Below, piece by piece: positions 1 to 4,956 of a stretch of 5,812 nucleotides of DNA; position 1 is the first letter of the stretch, and every line of letters starts with the position of its first letter. This DNA is from Candidatus Methanophagales archaeon. Lineage in GTDB: Archaea > Halobacteriota > Syntropharchaeia > Alkanophagales > Methanospirareceae. The DNA is taken from positions 1 to 5,812 of the forward strand of contig JAUWVD010000083.1 of NCBI GenBank assembly GCA_030617585.1, in the 5' to 3' direction. A model generated the notes under the pieces. It worked only from the letters and a program-made list of their open reading frames with translations, made no database searches and had not been told where the DNA came from. The position numbers and the translations under genes are program-made.

Positions 1-182
1 TTCCGCATTCCCAATAGGCTCATCTGAATGATCTTCCTCGGATTGTAACTCGGAACGTATTCGGTGATGGGGCATCCTATCGTGCACGTGCTACACTGGA
101 AACATGCCGTGAGGTGCTCGCCCCCACGTTCGTTCATTATCTCTTCTTTAAAGTTCGGGTCCAGTTCCCAAGTCTTTATCAT
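1..182 (-). CDS. hdrC: Heterodisulfide reductase subunit C (HdrC), N-terminal part, runs off the left edge
   Basis: Sixty codons are visible, from an ATG at 182 down to the window edge; the rest is outside. HdrC is the small iron-sulfur subunit that passes electrons between HdrA and the catalytic HdrB in the cytoplasmic HdrABC complex, which reduces or, in reverse, forms the CoM-S-S-CoB heterodisulfide. The visible part contains a first [4Fe-4S] ferredoxin motif, CFQCSTCTIGCP, with cysteines at residues 27, 30, 33 and 37, followed by a stretch ending YNPRKIIQMSLLGMR, typical of HdrC. The start lies one base after the stop codon of the fdhB-like gene and has only a weak ribosome binding site, so it is probably translated by coupling. 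An HdrC-like ferredoxin subunit of another Hdr-type complex cannot be excluded, because the second cluster motif and the C-terminus are not in view. Confidence 0.85.
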   Translation of the reverse strand, partial: MIKTWELDPNFKEEIMNERGGEHLTACFQCSTCTIGCPITEYVPSYNPRKIIQMSLLGMR

Positions 183-183
183 T

Positions 184-1248
184 TTATCTTAAGCACTCTT
201 CCAGCTCTTCCTCTTCGTATGCAGTGAATGGTAACGGCTCATCAACGTCTTTTCCGGGCTCATACTTGAAAATCTCCTGCACTTTCTGCGTAATCACCGG
301 ATAGAACCGCGTCAATGGTATGTCCTTTGGACAGGCATCTTCACAGGCTCCACACGCCACACATGTCGTACTTACGTGATAAACCCTCGTGAGGTGATAA
401 AACAACTGACCCGTTGGCAATCCTATCGCACCTCTTAACTCTGCTAAATTCAGCAGATCCCCTCCTACTGGGTCACCCAAAGGTTGATCGAAGAAACATT
501 CCTTGCAATAGCATACGGGACACACATCTCGGCAGTTCTTGCACACTATGCAGTCCTGTAAGAACTCCTCCAATGCGTCCAGGCTGTTTAGCTCTGGCAA
601 GCTAGCTAACTTCGCCTTCGCTTCCGCCGCTATCTTCTCTTTTTCCGCCGCTCTTTCTAAATCTTTATCTTCCAGCGATAGCTCTAATGCGGTTAACGCT
701 CCCTCGCCCTTCTCCGTTAGTCCCGCAACCACTAAGTCCTCGCCTGCACCTCTTGCAATTATAATATCCCCGACATCAGCGAGCCGATTTTCACATATTG
801 CGCAGGCTTCTCTTATTGTTATCCCTTTATCTTCCAATTCCTTTATCTTCGCGCTGTCCGCCTGGTCTCCTATCTCGGCATAGTGCTCTCTATAAACCTG
901 GTTCGTGTATGCGCCCGAACAATCCGTAGTTATTAGCAGCACACTTTCATTATCCAGTTGCTTCAGTTTTATCAATTCTACCGCTGCCCTTATCTCGCAC
1001 GGCTTTGCCACTATACCTACTTTCTCCTTTATCGTCCAGCCCTTAACAAGATTTGCTGCGTTCACACTGAACGAGGGCGCGAAAATGGCAGATGTCGACG
1101 ATTCTATCTTATCCGGATCTTTTACCAGCATGTAGGATACACTTTTTCCCGCTCTATGTGGCACTATCAGACAATCCACGACACCTTTCTCGAGCAATCC
1201 CTTAAGTAGCCCCTCTAAATCCCCATGTTTTAGCTCTGCGCCTTTCAT
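184..1248 (-). CDS. fdhB: FdhB/FrhB-family F420-binding iron-sulfur subunit (formate dehydrogenase beta-like)
   Basis: This 354-residue protein resembles the beta subunit of archaeal F420-dependent formate dehydrogenase, a cytoplasmic flavo-iron-sulfur protein that exchanges electrons with coenzyme F420. Family landmarks in order are AKPCEIRAA (Cys84), a short DCSG motif (Cys110), a C-x2-C followed by a conserved LAD (Cys149, Cys152), a helical linker (about 190-225), and two C-terminal cluster motifs: C233/C236/C239/C243 with extra cysteines 246, 248 and 251, then C296/C299/C302/C306. The C-terminal end (ACPKDIPL, then a KYEPG turn) matches FdhB rather than the shorter FrhB. The start overlaps the mvhD stop as ATGA, with GAGGT at 1257-1261 as ribosome binding site. 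No fdhA or frhA is in view, and the flanking genes are mvhD and hdrC, so it probably serves an Hdr complex instead of a formate dehydrogenase. The usual N-terminal CGGxVT-like motif is not recognisable. Confidence 0.85.
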   Translation of the reverse strand: MKGAELKHGDLEGLLKGLLEKGVVDCLIVPHRAGKSVSYMLVKDPDKIESSTSAIFAPSFSVNAANLVKGWTIKEKVGIVAKPCEIRAAVELIKLKQLDNESVLLITTDCSGAYTNQVYREHYAEIGDQADSAKIKELEDKGITIREACAICENRLADVGDIIIARGAGEDLVVAGLTEKGEGALTALELSLEDKDLERAAEKEKIAAEAKAKLASLPELNSLDALEEFLQDCIVCKNCRDVCPVCYCKECFFDQPLGDPVGGDLLNLAELRGAIGLPTGQLFYHLTRVYHVSTTCVACGACEDACPKDIPLTRFYPVITQKVQEIFKYEPGKDVDEPLPFTAYEEEELEECLR

Positions 1249-1676
1249 ATTATCTTACCTCTCATTGGATTGGGTCCCAGTTCCTTCACCTCTTCCGTCA
1301 GAGACTTCATCGTATTTGCAAACTTCTCGCCCTCTGATGCGCTTATCCAGTACGATTTAAATCGGTCGTCAAGTCCAAATTGCTTCAGAATTGTCCGTAT
1401 CGCCGCTATCCTGCGCCTGGCATAGAAATTCCCTTTTATATAATGACACTCCCCTGGATGGCAGCCGCTAAAGAACACACCATCCGCACCATTTAGTAAC
1501 GCCTTGAGCACAAACATCGGATCTAACCTCGCGGAACACATAAGCCTTATTATTCGACTGTTCGGCGGGTATTTCTTACGTGACGTCCCTGCAAGGTCTG
1601 CTGCCGCGTATGTACACCAATTACAGGTAAATCCGACTATCTTCGGCTCAAATTCCTCTTTCGCTTCTTCTCCCAT
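1245..1676 (-). CDS. mvhD: MvhD-type [2Fe-2S] electron-transfer subunit of a heterodisulfide reductase complex
   Basis: MvhD (hydrogenase iron-sulfur subunit, delta) is the [2Fe-2S] adaptor that links an electron-donating module (MvhAG, Frh/Fdh or similar) to HdrA. The 143-residue product has the hallmark motifs: FTCNWCTYAAADLAG (Cys18, Cys21), MCSARLDP (Cys47) and GCHPGECHY (Cys72, Cys77). Its length is normal for a stand-alone MvhD. The ATG at 1676 is preceded by AGGTGA at 1682-1687 with five bases of spacing, which supports this start. It is the first gene of the operon, its TGA stop overlaps the next ATG by four bases, and a promoter lies immediately upstream. No hydrogenase large or small subunit is nearby, so here it presumably couples the FdhB-like subunit to HdrA. 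Confidence 0.93.
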   Translation of the reverse strand: MGEEAKEEFEPKIVGFTCNWCTYAAADLAGTSRKKYPPNSRIIRLMCSARLDPMFVLKALLNGADGVFFSGCHPGECHYIKGNFYARRRIAAIRTILKQFGLDDRFKSYWISASEGEKFANTMKSLTEEVKELGPNPMRGKII

Positions 1677-1681
1677 TTATC

Positions 1682-1687
1682 TCACCT
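1682..1687 (-). promoter_or_regulatory. Ribosome binding site of mvhD
   Basis: AGGTGA on the minus strand lies five bases before the ATG at 1676. The same hexamer precedes the receiver gene at 2199-2204, so this is the host's standard Shine-Dalgarno form and it fixes the mvhD start. Confidence 0.7.
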
Positions 1688-1724
1688 ATACTTCCTATTT
1701 ACAATAACTTTTTTATAAACCTTC

Positions 1725-1736
1725 CTACATTTGTAG
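1725..1736. promoter_or_regulatory. Perfect 5-bp dyad between TATA box and predicted start of the mvhD operon, possible operator
   Basis: CTACA-TT-TGTAG is a perfect inverted repeat lying directly downstream of the TATA box at 1739-1746 and upstream of the predicted start near 1717. A protein bound there would block polymerase recruitment or start, so a repressor site is the natural reading. The arms are short, and a chance dyad of this size in AT-rich DNA is possible. Confidence 0.35.
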
Positions 1737-1738
1737 CA

Positions 1739-1754
1739 TATATAAATTTTTCGG
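1739..1754 (-). promoter_or_regulatory. Archaeal BRE/TATA promoter of the mvhD-fdhB-hdrC operon
   Basis: Read on the minus strand, CCGAAAAA (1754-1747) is followed directly by TTTATATA (1746-1739), a close match to the archaeal BRE plus TATA box. Transcription would start about 25 bases downstream, near 1717, giving a leader of roughly 40 bases that includes the AGGTGA site. A second TATA-like octamer, TTTATAAA at 1712-1719, would start transcription near 1690 and is the weaker alternative because it lacks a clear BRE. Confidence 0.6.
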
Positions 1755-1812
1755 TTTTTTCCTATTTTCCCTATAAATATTGTATCACGTCTTGGGAATA
1801 TCAATGCCGCAT

Positions 1813-1818
1813 AAAAAA
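1813..1818 (-). terminator. T-run terminator after the receiver gene
   Basis: Five bases beyond the TAG stop of the receiver gene, the minus strand has six consecutive T. Archaeal RNA polymerase terminates at such runs without needing a hairpin, so this is a plausible end for the signalling operon before the mvhD promoter begins. Confidence 0.4.
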
Positions 1819-1822
1819 CGCG

Positions 1823-2191
1823 CTATGTGTTCTTCTCAATTGCATCCAGCATTCGCTTTATAGTAAATGGCTTTTCAATGAAATCCACAACCCGCTGCGA
1901 AGCAAGCAAACCTCGCTCCTCCGCTTCCAGGAAATGAATAGCGGTCATGAAAATAATCTTTACCTCTGCTAATCTACGATCTCTGTCTATATTGTTCAAT
2001 ATTTCCTGGGTTGTCAACCCGGGCATCATTATATCCAGCAGGATAACATCTGGTATTTCTACCTTTAATTCCTCTAAACACTCTTGCCCATCTTTCGCTT
2101 TGATTGTTTTGTACTGGTTTGCATCTAAAATCTGCACGATAGATGTCAACACATCGGGTACATCATCCACCACCATCACGGTTTTAGTCAT
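1823..2191 (-). CDS. Stand-alone CheY-like receiver (response regulator without output domain)
   Basis: The 122-residue product is a complete receiver domain and nothing else. The acidic pair is Asp9-Asp10 in VMVVDD, the phospho-acceptor is Asp53 in LLDIMMPG, the switch Thr83 lies in FMTA, and the conserved Lys107 in EKPF. It should take a phosphate from a histidine kinase and relay it through protein contacts, since no DNA-binding or enzymatic output is attached. The start at 2191 has AGGTGA at 2199-2204, seven bases upstream. It follows the HTH-PAS-GAF-PAS gene by two bases and is therefore cotranscribed with it, suggesting that the two proteins act together. No cognate full-length kinase lies in the window; the only kinase sequence is the ATPase fragment at 4266-4760. 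The stop codon is TAG, but the domain is complete there, so readthrough is not needed. Confidence 0.9.
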   Translation of the reverse strand: MTKTVMVVDDVPDVLTSIVQILDANQYKTIKAKDGQECLEELKVEIPDVILLDIMMPGLTTQEILNNIDRDRRLAEVKIIFMTAIHFLEAEERGLLASQRVVDFIEKPFTIKRMLDAIEKNT

Positions 2192-2193
2192 GG

Positions 2194-3672
2194 TTACTTC
2201 ACCTTTTTATTGTTAGACGCAAAACGGGACTCCGCAACAGCTACAAATTGGAGCGGTCCTTTTGTACCCAATATTAACGAAGTGGATAAACGAGTTTTGA
2301 ATTCAGAACCGTCTTTTCGCACTCCTATTAATTTGCCTATCCAGCTCCCCTTTCCCAGCACCTCCGCCAGAATATCCACATCAGCTCGTTGCTTCCAGAA
2401 CTCCGTGCATGAACACCCCAGCACTTCCTTTTCTGTATCATAGCTCCACATCTCCAAGAATGAGGGATTTACATACGTTAGCTTACCTGCCATGTCAGCC
2501 ATGAAAACAGGATTGATAGAAATTTCAATAGCACTTACCTTGACTCTCAACTCTTGTTCGGCTTTGATTTTCGCAATACCACCCGCGATCTCTTCTGAAA
2601 CCCCTCCAATCAAACTTTTATCTTCCTCCGATAGCTTTCTTCCGGATCCTGTAAGGATTAATAATGCACCATGAGATTCCCCTTTGGTCCTTAGAGGGAC
2701 CACATACATCTCTTGAAGATTGTATTCCTGCGCCAGATTATTGGTTGAGCTGGTAAGCTCATCACTCTCATCGTTTCTTTCGTCTTTATCAAACGCGATA
2801 AATGCAGGTCCTCTGCGCTGGTTTACCACCCTCACAACACTTTTTTTCCAGTTTTCAACTTCTGCTTTACGCCCGTTTTCCTCCGCGTCCGGATAACCTA
2901 TCTCTGCAGAGCAAGCAAGCGTATCAGTTCCCGGATTGTAGATCAATAGATCACCCATATCGTAACTAATTACGCTACGCACGTTTTCGAGAATAGTTGA
3001 ACATAGCTGATCCATTGTATATGATCGGTTAACAGACTCACCAAGGAGTCTATGCAATTCAGAAAGATGTTTTATTCGCTCTTCTCTTCTAACTTTTTCT
3101 GACGTGTCACTGATAAGAACAATAATAGAGGAAGAACCGTCAGGATTTTTCGCTTTTCTTGCTTTTATCTCCAGCGTCCTACCTTTTTTATCACTCGTTT
3201 GATACTCAATTTCTTCCTCCTTGCCATCCCTAATGGCCCCTATTTCACTTTGAATCGGACTTTCAGGTAAGGTATCAAAGATAGCGTGATAATATTTCTG
3301 CCCGATACAGTCGCCGTAAATGGTAATCAAATGCCGATTCATAAACAGGATATTGTAATCAAAGTCCATAACCAAAACCCCTTCGGGCATATCAGACAAT
3401 ATGCGCGATAAAATCTTCTCTGTGTACGTCTTTTCATCTTCGCTCAATCTGAAAATGTGCTGTAAAGGCGCTTTGCTCACGAACCATACTTTTGCTCTGC
3501 CTATTCTTTTGTATGATAGACGCCCATCCGCCCTCAACTGGCCCAAATATTTGGATAACGTATGCCGTTCTAAATGCACAATCTCTGAAAGTTCGTCAAT
3601 AGTTGCTCCAGTTTCACCTATGTCCTGTATAGCTTCAATTATCCTATTGAAAGTTCCTTCTTCGGCACCCAT
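2194..3672 (-). CDS. Winged-HTH / PAS / GAF / PAS sensory transcriptional regulator
   Basis: This 492-residue protein starts with a winged helix-turn-helix (about residues 3-70; recognition part near TIDELSEIVHLERHTLSKYL, wing near SYKRIGRAKVWFV). A PAS domain follows (about 88-190, beginning at LSDMPEGVLVMDFDYNILFMN and ending at VLISDTSEK). A short helical linker leads to a GAF domain (about 206-370, with YVVPLRTKGESHGALLIL), and a second PAS domain ends the protein (about 375-482, with FMADMAGKLTYVNPSFLEMW and VRKDGSEFKTRLS). There is no HisKA or HATPase region, no transmembrane segment and no signal peptide, so it is a cytoplasmic one-component sensor-regulator rather than a kinase. The ligand cannot be read from the sequence. 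It is cotranscribed with the receiver, which may dock on it. The start at 3672 lacks a Shine-Dalgarno site, and the TATA box position fits a leaderless message. Confidence 0.85.
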   Translation of the reverse strand: MGAEEGTFNRIIEAIQDIGETGATIDELSEIVHLERHTLSKYLGQLRADGRLSYKRIGRAKVWFVSKAPLQHIFRLSEDEKTYTEKILSRILSDMPEGVLVMDFDYNILFMNRHLITIYGDCIGQKYYHAIFDTLPESPIQSEIGAIRDGKEEEIEYQTSDKKGRTLEIKARKAKNPDGSSSIIVLISDTSEKVRREERIKHLSELHRLLGESVNRSYTMDQLCSTILENVRSVISYDMGDLLIYNPGTDTLACSAEIGYPDAEENGRKAEVENWKKSVVRVVNQRRGPAFIAFDKDERNDESDELTSSTNNLAQEYNLQEMYVVPLRTKGESHGALLILTGSGRKLSEEDKSLIGGVSEEIAGGIAKIKAEQELRVKVSAIEISINPVFMADMAGKLTYVNPSFLEMWSYDTEKEVLGCSCTEFWKQRADVDILAEVLGKGSWIGKLIGVRKDGSEFKTRLSTSLILGTKGPLQFVAVAESRFASNNKKVK

Positions 3673-3694
3673 TTTATTTTAGATGTTACTAAAA

Positions 3695-3703
3695 TTTTAT
3701 ATA
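3695..3703 (-). promoter_or_regulatory. TATA box of the sensor-receiver operon, predicted leaderless transcript
   Basis: TATATAAAA on the minus strand is centred about 26 bases before the ATG at 3672, so transcription would start at or within a base or two of the start codon. The absence of any Shine-Dalgarno sequence between them agrees with a leaderless message. No purine-rich BRE is evident upstream (CCCTGTG), so the promoter may be weak or need an activator. Confidence 0.5.
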
Positions 3704-3733
3704 CACAGGGCTATAAAAAGGTTGTGGTTTACG

Positions 3734-3751
3734 GCTACCGGTTTTGGTAGC
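3734..3751. promoter_or_regulatory. Perfect 6-bp inverted repeat in the divergent promoter region, possible operator
   Basis: GCTACC-GGTTTT-GGTAGC lies about 60-80 bases upstream of the sensor gene's start and about 145 bases upstream of the winged-helix gene at 3896. Its half site GCTAC is shared with the dyad in front of mvhD on the minus strand, although the spacer there is shorter. A dimeric winged-helix regulator encoded on either side is a natural candidate to bind it. Confidence 0.35.
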
Positions 3752-3782
3752 AGAACGGGATAAAAATGTGCTGCTTTTTGGC

Positions 3783-3859
3783 TATAAGGTAACCCATTAG
3801 GGTAACGATACGGTAAAAACCGAAAAGCTTTTTATAGAGTGTTGCTTTATAAGGTAACC
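3783..3859. repeat. Repeated GGTAAC elements, including a 12-bp direct repeat TATAAGGTAACC
   Basis: The 12-mer TATAAGGTAACC occurs at 3783-3794 and again at 3848-3859, 65 bp apart (about six helical turns). GGTAAC is also present at 3801-3806 and a GGTAAA variant at 3812-3817. The second 12-mer lies at the predicted transcription start of the winged-helix gene, and the first lies upstream of its BRE/TATA element. This arrangement suggests a multi-site operator, perhaps for autoregulation. Confidence 0.45.
3820..3836 (+). promoter_or_regulatory. BRE/TATA promoter of the winged-helix gene
   Basis: CCGAAAAGC (3820-3828) followed by TTTTTATA (3829-3836) fits the archaeal BRE plus TATA pattern, and the CCGAAAA element is shared with the mvhD promoter. 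The predicted start is near 3859, giving a leader of about 37 bases with a GGTGG-type ribosome binding site. Confidence 0.5.
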
Positions 3860-3895
3860 ATATATGAGAACTGTATAAAGCGGGGTGGTGGAAAG

Positions 3896-4171
3896 ATGAG
3901 CGGTAGAAGAATAATGCAAAGGAGCAGATGGGAACTTATTTTGGACATACTGGGCGTAATATCAGATGAAGGAAGAAGGGCGAAGAAGACACGCATTATG
4001 AAAAAGGCTTATTTAGATTGGTGGAGTTTCGAGAAATATTTTGCCAAACTCCAGGAGCGTGGCTTTGTAGAAAAAATCGAGGACCCTGCACTAGGGACGA
4101 TCTACGGACTTACAGAACGAGGAAAAGATTTGCAGGGGAGACTAAAGGACGTGGGAGCGATCCTACAATAG
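3896..4171 (+). CDS. Small winged-helix DNA-binding protein (ArnR1-like/HTH_45 type)
   Basis: The 91-residue product reads as a single archaeal winged-helix domain: a helix RWELILDILGVISDEGRRAK, a TRIMKKAYLDWWSFEKYFAKL helix-turn-helix segment, then a wing with GFVEKIEDPALGTIYGLTERGKDL. This pattern is common to small archaeal regulators of the ArnR1-like/HTH_45 group, and the expected role is transcription control as a dimer. The ATG at 3896 is chosen because GGGGTGGTG (3882-3890) ends five bases upstream. An in-frame GTG at 3839 would add 19 residues, but those codons overlap the predicted transcription start and a GGTAAC repeat, so it is unlikely. The gene is monocistronic and divergent from the sensor operon. 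The GGTAAC repeats in front of it suggest autoregulation. The stop is TAG. Confidence 0.8.
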   Translation: MSGRRIMQRSRWELILDILGVISDEGRRAKKTRIMKKAYLDWWSFEKYFAKLQERGFVEKIEDPALGTIYGLTERGKDLQGRLKDVGAILQ

Positions 4172-4209
4172 TCTCGATCGCCTTATTTCTTCCTCTACTG
4201 TCGAGATCA

Positions 4210-4267
4210 GAGAGCGAGCAAGCTGGGGTGAGCTAAATAATTTCCCTGGCTCTCGGCGCTATTTTTT
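4210..4267 (+). terminator. Weak stem followed by a T-run, possible terminator between convergent genes
   Basis: GAGAGC at 4210-4215 can pair with GCTCTC at 4249-4254, and the plus strand then has six T at 4262-4267. The T-run alone could end the winged-helix transcript. It overlaps the last codon of the convergent kinase fragment. The long loop makes the stem weak, so only the T-run is persuasive. Confidence 0.3.
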
Positions 4268-4760
4268 ATCTGATATATGAAGCCTCTTTTTCGGTGACTT
4301 TTTGTCCTGTTGGAATAGTGAAATAAAAGGTGGTGCCATTACCTGATTCGCTATCTATCCAGACCTTCCCGCGATGTGCATGGATAATACCGCGAACAAT
4401 AGCTAAGCCTAAGCCCGTTCCCGCTTGTTCCCTACCCAAAGAAGTATCAATTTGCGAGAACGGCTTGAACAATTTCTTGTGATCTGCTTTTGAGATCCCG
4501 ATTCCATAATCGGTTATACTGAACAGAATATTTTCTTTCCCCTCTATATCCAAACATTTAGTTTCAATAATCACCTTACCCGATTTTTTCGAGAATTTTA
4601 TTGCATTGTTTAATAGATTGCCTATTGCCTGTCCTATTCGTTCTGCGTCACCAACTATGTCGGGCAGGTCAGCTAAATTCGTGCTTATCTCTATATCCTT
4701 GTTAGTAGCAGAAGATTCCTGCATTATAATCGCTTCTTTAACGATGCTATTGATATTCAA
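4266..4760 (-). CDS. Truncated histidine kinase: HATPase_c domain only, probable gene remnant
   Basis: The product is the C-terminal ATP-binding domain of a sensor histidine kinase. The N box (IGNLLNNAIKFS, about 46-57), G1 box (DYGIGIS, 84-90), F box (LFKPF, 97-101), G2 box (GTGLGLAIV, 114-122) and the closing WIDSESGNGTTFYFTIP are all intact. The HisKA domain with the phospho-acceptor histidine and any sensor domain are missing. The start shown is a TTG without a ribosome binding site; the frame is open to 4787, reading VVETLAFKPLN, the usual linker just after HisKA, and then meets a TAA at 4788-4790. No HisKA sequence is found further upstream in any minus-strand frame. It therefore looks like the end of a longer kinase cut at the linker. 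Because the ATPase core is undamaged, a recent truncation or a functional stand-alone ATPase are both possible. Confidence 0.8.
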   Translation of the reverse strand: MNINSIVKEAIIMQESSATNKDIEISTNLADLPDIVGDAERIGQAIGNLLNNAIKFSKKSGKVIIETKCLDIEGKENILFSITDYGIGISKADHKKLFKPFSQIDTSLGREQAGTGLGLAIVRGIIHAHRGKVWIDSESGNGTTFYFTIPTGQKVTEKEASYIR

Positions 4761-4865
4761 GGGTTTAAAGGCTAGTGTCTCTACAACTTAATTTTTAGAC
4801 ATGGTGAAATGGAGCTAAAAGATACGATATGAATGAGCAGGGCAACCGTTTCCAATATTGAAAAC

Positions 4866-4875
4866 AAATAAAAAT
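4866..4875 (+). promoter_or_regulatory. Weak TATA-like element upstream of the DUF3841 gene
   Basis: GAAAAC followed by AAATAAAAAT is the best BRE/TATA-like match in the 169-base gap between the kinase fragment and the DUF3841 gene, and predicts a start near 4896. The gap is A-rich on this strand, so the match is weak. Nothing else convincing lies between 4788 and 4956. Confidence 0.2.
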
Positions 4876-4956
4876 AGTGAGAATAAAAAATAGGCATGCC
4901 GAAAACCAGAAGCAAAACGTGCTTTGAAGCAAATAAGGCAGTGGAAGTGAGAAAAA

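Noticed and set aside
539..883. Plus-strand frames opposite the fdhB-like gene (also 414-605 and 905-1209).
   Set aside because: They are antisense to a gene with unmistakable cysteine motifs and have no features of their own.
1682..1825. Possible pyrrolysine readthrough of the TAG that ends the receiver gene, which would add about 47 codons; the winged-helix gene also ends in TAG.
   Set aside because: The receiver domain is complete at the TAG, the extension would run through a T-run and the mvhD promoter, and the extra residues match nothing.
3839..3895. An upstream GTG start for the winged-helix protein.
   Set aside because: The added codons cover the predicted transcription start and a GGTAAC repeat, while the ATG at 3896 has a good GGTGG ribosome binding site.
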